Positions 1 to 5,324 of a stretch of 7,199 bases of DNA are shown here, one piece after another (the stretch's first letter is position 1; the number at the start of each line of letters is the position of its first letter). Location: positions 1 through 7,199 of the forward strand of contig JAGDAG010000224.1 in the NCBI GenBank assembly GCA_017959625.1. Direction: 5' to 3'. Source of the stretch: Abditibacteriota bacterium. Lineage in GTDB: Bacteria > Armatimonadota > UBA5829. The position numbers and the translations under genes were made by a program. Under the pieces are notes generated by a model. It did no database searches. It was not told where the DNA came from and was given only the letters and a program-made list of their open reading frames with translations.

Positions 1-4
1 ACCG

Positions 5-36
5 TTTGCCGAAGGCAAATGGGGGGGCCGTACAAG
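5..36 (+). repeat. Hairpin plus G7-CCGTA tail unit, copy 1
   Basis: TTTGCC (5-10) pairs with GGCAAA (14-19) around a GAA loop. The right arm runs directly into T followed by seven G and CCGTACAAGG. The same arrangement, a hairpin abutting a G-run with CCGTAtAAgG, appears at 3604-3670 and 3684-3728, and the tail alone occurs in reverse at 252-280. The window edge may cut further left-hand sequence. Function is unknown. Confidence 0.6.
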
Positions 37-164
37 GCGCGGTACGCAAAGCTAAGCAGTACGGTCATCTCTGCGCAAACGGCAATACGACGAAACGCGC
101 AGCGACAGGCAAAGCTCACGGCGTCATCGTCGCTGTTGCGGGCATCTCGGCGGTTCTGTTTGTC

Positions 165-233
165 TGTTGCGGTCATCTCGGCGGTTCGCCGTTTGGGCGA
201 ACCGGTAAGAGATCTCCCCGTCATAGATGTTGC
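165..233 (+). repeat. Dispersed module, copy A
   Basis: This 69-base stretch matches 3418-3485 with four substitutions and one single-base gap. Landmarks are TGTTGCGGTCATCTCGGCGG, then GGCGAACC, GGTAAGAGATCTCCCC and GTCATAGATGTTGC. The core has a palindromic GAGATCTC at 209-216. Reverse-oriented relatives lie at 3815-3899 and 4269-4345. It lies outside any supported gene, so it is an intergenic repeat family rather than a coding domain. Confidence 0.8.
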
Positions 234-251
234 TCTTGCGCGCGCTCCTTA

Positions 252-280
252 AACGGCCCCCCCATCTGCCTTTGCGCCGG
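252..280 (-). repeat. G-rich tail module, minus-strand copy
   Basis: Read on the minus strand this gives CGGCGCAAAGGCAGA, then T and seven G, then CCGTTT. It matches the right half of the hairpin units at 3604-3670 (GTCGGCGCAA, AAAGGCGGA, T, G7, CCGTATAA). I could not find the matching left arm beyond 280, so this copy appears to be a half unit. Confidence 0.55.
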
Positions 281-381
281 TCGTTGGCAAAACGGAGCCG
301 AGGTGACGGGAAGAGCGAACCGCCGAGGTGACGCCGTGAGCTTTAAAAAAAACTCTTCCGCAGTTTTTCTCTCATTTGTAA

Positions 382-387
382 TATAAT
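382..387 (+). promoter_or_regulatory. Putative -10 box for the glycosidase gene
   Basis: A perfect TATAAT sits 51 bases upstream of the ATG at 439, inside an AT-rich patch that contrasts with the GC-rich repeats before it. No good -35 hexamer is visible at the normal spacing (359-364 reads CGCAGT), so the promoter may be weak, activator-dependent, or use another sigma factor. Confidence 0.4.
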
Positions 388-438
388 ATAGTTGTAATAC
401 GGCGCCGCTGCGCCCCGAAACGATAAGGAGAGACCCTT

Positions 439-3387
439 ATGAAAAAATTATATCTGCTTTTTGCCGCCCTTGCGGTCCTGTGCGCTGCCGCCGGGCTGCG
501 GGCGGAAGCCCCCGCCCGAAACCTGCCCTCCGAGCTGAACGGAGTGGGAACGGGAGCCTCCCACAGGTTTCTGTCGAGCCATATACTGGGGATAGGCATC
601 CCTCTCGTTTATGAGTTTCAGGCGCCGGACGGAGACTATGTGGCGGTGGCCGGCTTTTGCGAGCCAGACTGGGACCGCGGCGGCAACAGATACATGGAGT
701 TTTCCGTATCTTCGGGGCAGACTGTGGCGCTGGACCCCGCCGCCGATCCGGGCAAGGGCAGGGCCCTCTTCTTGCAGGCAAAGGGACGGGCTTCCGGCGG
801 GCGCCTGAGAGTGGAGATAAGGGCCGCGGCCGGGTCTCCGGACAAAAACACCATCTGCTCCGGCATCTGGATATTTGACAGCGGGACCTGGCGGCAGAAC
901 TCTCTTTCCGCCGAAACCGTTGCCCGGGGAGAAGGGGACGCTTTTGCCCTTTATACCGTTAACTGCGGCGAGAAGGATTCCGACGTCGTATACCGGGGCC
1001 ACGAGGAGACCATAAGCAGGGCCGCGGCCTTCGGCAAAGCGGCCGCCTCCCTGGGGATACCTTTTTCCGCGGCGGAGCTGGAGGCGGCTTACGCCCGCAA
1101 AGACTTTCAGGCGTTCTCCGCCCTTTACCAAAAGGCCGCTCCCCTGTTTGAACGGGTGGAGGATGCTGTTTTCGCCAAATACTCTTCTTTTATGAGACAG
1201 AGCGCCGAGACCCGTATTTTTTCTCCCGGCCGGGCAAATATCGAGATCAGGCAGGAAGACCGGGTAAAGGTGTCCCTGAGGTCCTATCCGGAAGAGGGCA
1301 TCACGGAATACGGCTTTCACCGGGAGTGGGGCGGAGAGCGTATGGAAGACATACTCGCCCTCTCATTTTCCGGTCCCGGCCACGACGAGGGCAGGCAGCT
1401 CTCCCTCCGGACAGATCCCGCCCTGCAGGATATAGACTACACGGCGGCCCGGGTCAAATACGTGTACCGGGACGCCACCCTTTCCTTCAACGTGTGCGCG
1501 CGGCCAATGCTTCTCATCACCTCTTCCAAGAAGCCTTTTTACGTAGACACTCCTCTGGAGGAGAAAAACGGCGTTTTCAGGGGCCGGAAGGGAGCCATGC
1601 ATTTTGCCGTGGTGTCCCCCGAAGGGCGCCGGACCCGCAGCCTGGCTCTGCTGTGGGCCGACAGCGAAAGCAAGCTGGACCGGCTCATCGCTTCCACAGG
1701 CTCCCTGTCGGAGCGCAAGGCCGAAGCGGAGGCCTGGGCAGAGGATGCCGTCCGCAGCGCCGTCCTCAGGGGCGCCGGGGCCTACGACAGCCTGATGAAG
1801 CAGAACCACAGAGCCATGGCCACAATGCACTGGCCCGAGGGGCAGCTGCTGGCGGCTCTGGACGGGGGCTATACCCATATATGGGTCAGGGATACCACCG
1901 TGGCAGTCCTGTTCGAGGCCCTGGCCGGAGATCACCGGTATATCGGCAAATGGGCGGATTTTCTCATCAATAACTACACGGAGACCGAGGCGGCGGGCAA
2001 GTCCTGGAAGGCATTTTTTACCTTTCCCGGCAAGCACTACTTCAAAAAAGAACAGGACGGCTGTTTTTACGCGGCGGCTTCCTGCTACGGCGCCTGGAAG
2101 CTGACCGGGGACGCAAGCCGGCTGGCGGAACGGTATGAAGCGCTGCGGTCTGCGTCGGATTATCTGGACGCCAGGTGGTTTGACGCCGAAAAGGGGCTCT
2201 ATATGGAGACCTACGTGAACGAAGCCTCCATGGGAGCTGCGGAAGAACGGGAGAGCGGCGGCGAATATTACGGCAGCCTGGTCATAGACGGGCAATACGG
2301 CGAATGGATCGACAGCCTGTATCAGAACCAGATAATGTACGCCACTCACGTCATGCTGGCGGAGATGGCCGCCGCCCTGAAGCGGCCCGGGGACAGGGTG
2401 TATCATCTGGCAAAGGCCCGCAGCCTGCAGGAGGCAGTCAAAAAGGAGCTGTGGGACGGCAAGCGTTATTATGCCGGCGCCGTCCGGCTCCCGGACGGAA
2501 CCTACCGGAAGGCCGACTGGTTCTATCACGACATTTTCTTTGATTATATCTGGGCCCTGACCCTGTTCCCCGCCCTGACGGATCAACACGAGGGCTATCT
2601 GTCCCTGGAAGCCATCATGACGGAGAGGGAGCCCGGCGCCCTGTTCGGCGGCACCCTGAACAGAAACTATTTTGCCGGCGGCTGGGGGCACGCGGCTTAC
2701 GCCTTTGCCATGGCGGGGGAATACGAAAAAGCCCGTATCCTGATGGACAGGGTGTCCGTCCCCATGCGCAAGGTGTATTTCAACAAGGTGATGGACGCCA
2801 TGTATTATATGCCCGACGTGATGTATGAAAACGCCCACAATCCCGGCAACCACAAGCCCCAGTCCTTTGCCATAGGGCCCTGGATGTATGCGGCGTCGGC
2901 CTTCTGCGCCATAGAAGACTACAACGGCGTGACTGCGGTCCCCTCGGGCACAGGGGAGGCCATGGAGAATATGTCCTTCCGGGGCGCTTCGGTGACGGTG
3001 CGTACCGGCAAAACAGGGCAGTATGCCGCCGGCGTCAGGGTCAACGGCAGGCTGCTGGAAGGGGCGCTGAAAGTCCCGGCGAAAATGCTCACGGGCAGGA
3101 CGGAAATCGAGATCGTCTACGGCAACGAGCCTTACCCCCTGCCGGTGCTGGCCTATACCAACGCCGAGGTGGGCTTCGTGAGAAACGGGGCTGCCGGGAC
3201 GGCTGTCTCCCTCACCGGCTTCGGCCGGTGCATAGTCCGCTTTGACCGGAAGGTTGACAGGGACAGCCTGTCCCTGAAGACCCAAAATAGCGGTGACGCG
3301 CCCTTTGAACTGTGGACGGAAGGGGGCATGACCCGCATGGAATACGACGCCTCGGGAGAGACGCTCTTTCTGACCATAAAGGGCTGA
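439..3387 (+). CDS. Secreted six-hairpin glycosidase-like protein
   Basis: A probable extracytoplasmic carbohydrate-active enzyme of 982 residues; the substrate cannot be read from sequence. The ATG follows AAGGAG (425-430) by 8 bases. Residues 1-24 are a Sec signal peptide (KK, hydrophobic core, cleavage near LRAEA). Residues about 55-148 resemble a malectin-like beta-sandwich ending in SGIWIF. Residues about 275-430 look like the beta-rich domain that often precedes (alpha/alpha)6 barrels. Residues about 434-850 carry barrel signatures: HIWVRDTT (480-487, compare the W-x-R-D of GH15 and debranching-enzyme relatives), GEWIDSLYQNQ (621-631, like the EINALWYNAL region of debranching enzymes), GGWGHAAYAF (747-756) and YENAHNPGNHKPQSFAIG (796-813). 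E622, D625 and E797 are candidate catalytic acids. A C-terminal beta domain (about 865-982) ends the protein. The family call is by motif resemblance only; no GH number is assigned. Confidence 0.8.
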   Translation: MKKLYLLFAALAVLCAAAGLRAEAPARNLPSELNGVGTGASHRFLSSHILGIGIPLVYEFQAPDGDYVAVAGFCEPDWDRGGNRYMEFSVSSGQTVALDPAADPGKGRALFLQAKGRASGGRLRVEIRAAAGSPDKNTICSGIWIFDSGTWRQNSLSAETVARGEGDAFALYTVNCGEKDSDVVYRGHEETISRAAAFGKAAASLGIPFSAAELEAAYARKDFQAFSALYQKAAPLFERVEDAVFAKYSSFMRQSAETRIFSPGRANIEIRQEDRVKVSLRSYPEEGITEYGFHREWGGERMEDILALSFSGPGHDEGRQLSLRTDPALQDIDYTAARVKYVYRDATLSFNVCARPMLLITSSKKPFYVDTPLEEKNGVFRGRKGAMHFAVVSPEGRRTRSLALLWADSESKLDRLIASTGSLSERKAEAEAWAEDAVRSAVLRGAGAYDSLMKQNHRAMATMHWPEGQLLAALDGGYTHIWVRDTTVAVLFEALAGDHRYIGKWADFLINNYTETEAAGKSWKAFFTFPGKHYFKKEQDGCFYAAASCYGAWKLTGDASRLAERYEALRSASDYLDARWFDAEKGLYMETYVNEASMGAAEERESGGEYYGSLVIDGQYGEWIDSLYQNQIMYATHVMLAEMAAALKRPGDRVYHLAKARSLQEAVKKELWDGKRYYAGAVRLPDGTYRKADWFYHDIFFDYIWALTLFPALTDQHEGYLSLEAIMTEREPGALFGGTLNRNYFAGGWGHAAYAFAMAGEYEKARILMDRVSVPMRKVYFNKVMDAMYYMPDVMYENAHNPGNHKPQSFAIGPWMYAASAFCAIEDYNGVTAVPSGTGEAMENMSFRGASVTVRTGKTGQYAAGVRVNGRLLEGALKVPAKMLTGRTEIEIVYGNEPYPLPVLAYTNAEVGFVRNGAAGTAVSLTGFGRCIVRFDRKVDRDSLSLKTQNSGDAPFELWTEGGMTRMEYDASGETLFLTIKG

Positions 3388-3417
3388 CGGAGACGTATTT
3401 TCCGCCGTCACCCCGGC

Positions 3418-3485
3418 TGTTGCGGTCATCCCGGCGGTTTGCCTTTTGGCGAACCGGTAAGAGATCTCCCTGTCATAGATGTTGC
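3418..3485 (+). repeat. Dispersed module, copy B
   Basis: The closest relative of copy A (165-233): 68 bases with four substitutions and one gap. Its core at 3456-3479 is a perfect 24-base match, inverted, to 4269-4292. It begins 30 bases after the glycosidase stop codon. A further GTCATCTCGGCGG submodule follows at 3523-3535. Confidence 0.8.
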
Positions 3486-3603
3486 CAATGTCATCCGTGC
3501 GCAAACGCTCTGCCCCCACGGTGTCATCTCGGCGGAAAATGTATACCGATGAAACGCGGATGCGTTTCAGGCATTTTCCGGTAAGAGACCTTCGGGGGCA
3601 CCG

Positions 3604-3670
3604 TCCGCCTTTCAACATTATAAGCCGACTGCGTCGGCGCAAAAGGCGGATGGGGGGGCCGTATAAAAGG
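3604..3670 (+). repeat. Hairpin plus G7-CCGTATAA tail unit, copy 2
   Basis: A 9-bp outer stem, TCCGCCTTT (3604-3612) with AAAGGCGGA (3642-3650), encloses a second 6-bp hairpin, GCCGAC (3624-3629) with GTCGGC (3633-3638). The outer right arm is immediately followed by T, seven G and CCGTATAAAAGG. The pre-arm sequence GTCGGCGCAA (3633-3642) is identical in the next unit at 3695-3704, while the arm sequence differs. Confidence 0.65.
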
Positions 3671-3683
3671 CCGTGGGCAATAC

Positions 3684-3728
3684 CGTTTCCCTTCGTCGGC
3701 GCAAGGAAAACGAGGGGGCCGTATAAGG
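3684..3728 (+). repeat. Hairpin plus G5-CCGTATAAGG tail unit, copy 3
   Basis: CGTTTCCCTT (3684-3693) pairs with AAGGAAAACG (3703-3712) in nine of ten positions around a CGTCGGCGC loop. The right arm abuts AGGGGGCCGTATAAGG (3713-3728). It sits in tandem with copy 2, tail to tail about 62 bases apart. The stem sequence is unrelated to copy 2 but is again self-complementary, while the GTCGGCGCAA box and the tail are shared. Confidence 0.65.
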
Positions 3729-3762
3729 CACGTATCGTTTTGATCATGTCCGGGTCCTCCCA

Positions 3763-3802
3763 CCGGCCCACTCCGGCATAGCCGGAGCAAGGAACGGGCC
3801 GG
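3763..3802. repeat. Nested GC-rich hairpin
   Basis: Outer arms CCGGCCC (3763-3769) and GGGCCGG (3796-3802) enclose a perfect 7-bp hairpin, CTCCGGC (3771-3777) and GCCGGAG (3781-3787), with an ATA loop. It is not followed by a T-run on either strand, so it does not look like an intrinsic terminator. Confidence 0.6.
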
Positions 3803-3814
3803 CTGGCCCCTCCG

Positions 3815-3899
3815 GGGATCTCTTGCCGCTTCCGGCCTGAATGCTTACGCATTCGTCGTATTGCCGTCCGCGCCGAGATGACGGTGAGCTGCGCAGCGC
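3815..3899 (-). repeat. Dispersed module, diverged minus-strand copy
   Basis: On the minus strand this reads GCGCTGCGCAGCTCACCGTC, then ATCTCGGCGC, a variable middle, and CGGCAAGAGATCCCC. Its first 30 bases on that strand (3870-3899) are identical to 4316-4345. The core is diverged from the GGTAAGAGATCTCCC of copies A and B, and the middle segment differs in sequence. Confidence 0.65.
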
Positions 3900-4105
3900 A
3901 CTTACGACGAGGTGACATACAACAGTAAGGCTGAAAACACGCAAAAACTCTGCAGATTAACAAAGCCTGAACTCCCATGGGGTGGGAGGGGCGGAGCCCA
4001 TGCTCAAGCGTTTGTTCGAGCGTCGCCGTCAGGCGCAAGGCAAGAAAAGCAAGCCCGCAGCTTTCGGGGTTGCCTTGCCGCAGAGCGAAGAACAAAGGCG
4101 CAGAC

Positions 4106-4190
4106 GGGTCCAGGGCAGCAGGCCCTGGGCTGTGAGGGGTCCGGGGTGACTAGCAACACCCCGGCGGGGTTCGGGCACCGCGTGCCCGAG
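4106..4190 (+). repeat. Three hairpins each led by a GGG(G)TYC box
   Basis: GGGTCC at 4106-4111, GGGGTCC at 4136-4142 and GGGGTTC at 4166-4172 each run into a perfect hairpin of 7-8 bp with different stem and loop sequences. The boxes are spaced 30-31 bases apart. The constant leader plus variable stem suggests a repeated structural unit rather than random GC-rich pairing. Confidence 0.5.
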
Positions 4191-4195
4191 AAAAA

Positions 4196-4231
4196 GAGGG
4201 GGGGGTATAAGGGGGGCACCCATCCCCCCTT
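4196..4231 (+). repeat. Degenerate G-run TATAAGG tail with hairpin
   Basis: A run of eight G followed by TATAAGG resembles the tails at 3652-3670 and 3714-3728 but lacks the CC. It follows the hairpin ending at 4189, matching the hairpin-then-tail order seen elsewhere. It continues into an 8-bp stem, AAGGGGGG (4209-4216) and CCCCCCTT (4224-4231), with a 7-base loop. Confidence 0.45.
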
Positions 4232-4268
4232 GAAGAGAGAAAGCCCAGGAAACGGCGCGGAGGCAATT

Positions 4269-4345
4269 TCTATGACAGGGAGATCTCTTACCGCCGTCTT
4301 GCCGTTGGCAAAACGGCGCCGAGATGACGGTGAGCTGCGCAGCGC
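4269..4345 (-). repeat. Dispersed module, minus-strand copy C
   Basis: Read on the minus strand it gives GCTCACCGTCATCTCGGCGC, a variable middle with GCCAACGGC, then GGTAAGAGATCTCCC and TGTCATAGA. The last 24 bases on that strand (4269-4292) are identical to 3456-3479 in copy B. Its other end (4316-4345) is a 30-base perfect match to 3870-3899. It ends about 55 bases before the stop codon of the isomerase-like gene. Confidence 0.75.
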
Positions 4346-4399
4346 GCTTTCCGGCGGGATGCTGGCGCTTTTTCAGCGTTTCCGCCGGAGGCGGGAGGT

Positions 4400-5152
4400 T
4401 CACACTCCGGCTATTATCTCCCTCAGGCTGTCCGCTTCTCTCTTCAGAGTCTCTATCCTGTCGTCGGGCATGAATTCCAGCAGCAGGCACCGGTCGCCTT
4501 CAAAGCAGCGCAGATAGTTTTTCCATTCCTCTGCGCCCTCGGAGAGGGGATACCTGATGACCTTGGGGTTGCGCCACTGGAACACGTGTATATGGGTGGT
4601 CTTGGGGGCCATTGCCCTGGCGTAGGCCAGGTTTTCCTCCACGGTCTTGAACTGGGAGGGCTGCCAGTAGCCCAAAAGCCGGGGGGAATCTATCTCGCCG
4701 AACATCTCCCGGGCCCCCTCCAGGGACTCGGTGTAGGTCTTCACGTGGCACTCGGTGCAGAAGGTGACCCCCTCCTTTTCACCTATGGCCGCCAGGGCGC
4801 GGAAGGAGTCGAAGAGCTCTTTTTTGCCCTGTTTTTGATAATCCTCGTAAAAACCGTCCCCCGCCCAGATGCGCAGCGTATCGGTACCCAGGATGCGGGC
4901 TGTGCGGATATATTCGTAAACGCCTTCCGCGGGATGGACCCCCGCCCTGAAATAGGTGCCGTAGGAGCAGGTGAAAAGGCCGGCGTCCGCCATGCGGGCT
5001 GCTATGTCCCGGGCGTTTTTTTCGTCTCCCGCCGGGGCGTGGACGTCGCTGCCCCATTCGATGCAGGAAAGGCCCGCCGCCCTTGAGGCGGCTATGATCT
5101 CCGCGGGAGAATGCTTGCGGAAGCTGATGGATACGAGACCTGTGTTATACAT
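4400..5152 (-). CDS. Sugar phosphate isomerase/epimerase-like TIM-barrel protein
   Basis: A 250-residue cytoplasmic protein of the xylose isomerase-like TIM-barrel (AP endonuclease 2) superfamily, whose members isomerise or epimerise sugars and sugar phosphates with a divalent metal. Visible signatures are the N-terminal GLVSISFRKHSPAEIIAASR with AGLSCIEW (26-33), LRIWAG (93-98), FCTECH (131-136), YWQPSQF (162-168), HIHVFQW (187-193) and LLLEFM (223-228). E134, H189 and E226 fit the usual metal ligands; the place often held by Asp appears to be Q164. The length is close to, or a little under, typical single-domain members. The start at 5152 is chosen because AAGAGGT lies 8 bases upstream and the barrel begins there; an in-frame extension to 5596 would cross the divergent promoter and overlap the next gene. 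No signal peptide. The substrate is unknown. It is convergent with the glycosidase gene and so not in its operon. Confidence 0.85.
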   Translation of the reverse strand: MYNTGLVSISFRKHSPAEIIAASRAAGLSCIEWGSDVHAPAGDEKNARDIAARMADAGLFTCSYGTYFRAGVHPAEGVYEYIRTARILGTDTLRIWAGDGFYEDYQKQGKKELFDSFRALAAIGEKEGVTFCTECHVKTYTESLEGAREMFGEIDSPRLLGYWQPSQFKTVEENLAYARAMAPKTTHIHVFQWRNPKVIRYPLSEGAEEWKNYLRCFEGDRCLLLEFMPDDRIETLKREADSLREIIAGV

Positions 5153-5160
5153 ATATGGTG

Positions 5161-5167
5161 ACCTCTT
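5161..5167 (-). promoter_or_regulatory. Ribosome binding site that fixes the isomerase start
   Basis: On the minus strand AAGAGGT lies 8 bases before the ATG at 5152. No comparable site precedes the farther upstream in-frame ATG codons, so it supports the 250-residue product. Confidence 0.65.
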
Positions 5168-5181
5168 GATTTGCGTGTAGG

Positions 5182-5201
5182 GGCGGGGCTGCGGCCCCGC
5201 C
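5182..5201. promoter_or_regulatory. Perfect 8-bp GC hairpin in the divergent intergenic region
   Basis: GGCGGGGC (5182-5189) and GCCCCGCC (5194-5201) are exact reverse complements with a TGCG loop. The hairpin lies between the putative minus-strand -10 box and the isomerase ribosome binding site, so it would fall at or near the 5' end of that mRNA. It could stabilise the leader or act as an operator; neither can be shown from sequence. No T-run follows on the minus strand. Confidence 0.55.
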
Positions 5202-5207
5202 GTATTT

Positions 5208-5213
5208 ATTATA
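5208..5213 (-). promoter_or_regulatory. Putative -10 box for the isomerase gene
   Basis: The minus strand reads TATAAT here, 55 bases upstream of the start codon at 5152, in the AT-rich part of the divergent region. The expected -35 position (5231-5236) reads CGCGCC on that strand, a poor match, so support is modest. Confidence 0.35.
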
Positions 5214-5248
5214 ACACATTTGACCCCGGAGGCGCGCTGCCGCCGTGA

Positions 5249-5277
5249 TTGTTTTATTGCCGCAAATACTGTATAAT
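5249..5277 (+). promoter_or_regulatory. Sigma70-type promoter for the surface protein gene
   Basis: TTGTTT (5249-5254) and a perfect TATAAT (5272-5277) are separated by exactly 17 bases, the best promoter match in the window. It lies 47 bases upstream of the ATG at 5325. An AAGGAG ribosome binding site follows at 5312-5317. Confidence 0.65.
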
Positions 5278-5324
5278 AAAATTGAAAGTCCTGCCCCGCA
5301 GGGGGCGCAGCAAGGAGACCGGCC

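Larger units (their letters stand above)
111..344. repeat. Segment framed by a perfect 16-bp inverted repeat
   Basis: Positions 111-126 (AAAGCTCACGGCGTCA) and 329-344 (TGACGCCGTGAGCTTT) are exact reverse complements. They enclose about 200 bases that contain copy A of the dispersed module and a reversed G-rich tail. This could be the ends of a small non-autonomous element or simply two oppositely oriented copies of a common submodule. Similar CTCAC..GTCATC text occurs in the 3815-3899 and 4269-4345 copies, which favours the second reading. I saw no target-site duplication. Confidence 0.5.
1..438. other. Gene-free repeat-rich region upstream of the glycosidase
   Basis: This stretch holds no convincing gene. 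Reading frames here have no ribosome binding site, give low-complexity products, and cross repeat modules that recur at 3388-4399. Recognisable pieces are a hairpin-plus-tail unit (5-36), a 16-bp inverted repeat pair (111-126 and 329-344), copy A of the long dispersed module (165-233) and a minus-strand copy of the G-rich tail (252-280). After about 345 the composition changes abruptly to AT-rich, which marks the promoter and leader of the gene starting at 439. Confidence 0.75.
3971..4231. repeat. Dense run of stem-loops, possible structured RNA or palindromic repeat array
   Basis: At least six self-complementary pairs occur in about 260 bases: CATGGG/CCCATG (3976-3981, 3997-4002); GCAAGGCAA/TTGCCTTGC (4035-4043, 4070-4078) with inner AAAGC/GCTTT (4046-4050, 4060-4064); CCAGGGC/GCCCTGG (4110-4116, 4122-4128); CCGGGGTG/CACCCCGG (4141-4148, 4157-4164); TCGGGCAC/GTGCCCGA (4171-4178, 4182-4189); AAGGGGGG/CCCCCCTT (4209-4216, 4224-4231). 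I do not recognise the hallmarks of tmRNA, RNase P RNA or a group II intron. High GC content raises the chance of pairing, but perfect 7-9 bp stems in series are more than I would expect by chance. Confidence 0.55.
3388..4399. other. One-kilobase gene-free block of repeats and stem-loops
   Basis: No believable gene lies between the convergent stop codons at 3387 and 4400. Possible reading frames cross repeats, lack ribosome binding sites and have no recognisable domain. The block starts and ends with oppositely oriented copies of the same module (3418-3485 forward, 4269-4345 reverse). Between them lie a partial copy around 3579-3590 (CCGGTAAGAGACC), two hairpin-tail units, a nested hairpin, another reverse module, and a dense hairpin run at 3971-4231. 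No U-tract terminator was found for either flanking gene. Confidence 0.75.

Noticed and set aside
6..386. Plus-strand frames in the first 400 bases, including ones starting MGGPYK
   Set aside because: The MGGPYK-like peptide recurs only because the G-run CCGTATAAGG repeat is translated. No ribosome binding site, and the frames cross several repeat modules.
448..1320. Minus-strand open frame of 290 codons
   Set aside because: Antisense shadow of the signal-peptide and malectin-like part of the glycosidase gene; no start signal or domain.
3385..3410. Intrinsic terminator after the glycosidase
   Set aside because: TGACGG and CCGTCA can pair across a 14-base loop, but the stem overlaps the stop codon and is followed by CCCC rather than a T-run.
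1363..4095. Minus-strand open frame of 910 codons
   Set aside because: It lies antisense to the well-supported glycosidase gene and then runs through intergenic repeats. It has no ribosome binding site and no recognisable domain. Its length follows from GC content and the codon use of the opposite strand.
3971..4260. tmRNA, RNase P RNA or group II intron
   Set aside because: The conserved landmark sequences of these RNAs that I know were looked for and not found.
3418..4345. CRISPR array
   Set aside because: The repeats are irregularly spaced, occur in both orientations and differ in length; there are no uniform spacers and no cas gene in view.
4350..4389. Intrinsic terminator after the isomerase gene
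   Set aside because: TCCGGCGG and CCGCCGGA form an 8-bp stem, but the loop is 24 bases and the minus-strand sequence after it is AAAGCGCG, not a T-run.
4029..4490. Minus-strand frame of 153 codons
   Set aside because: It overlaps the 3' end of the isomerase gene in another frame and the hairpin run; it lacks a start signal.
3912..4517. Plus-strand frame of 201 codons
   Set aside because: It covers the hairpin run and the antisense end of the isomerase gene; composition is repeat-derived and no domain is visible.
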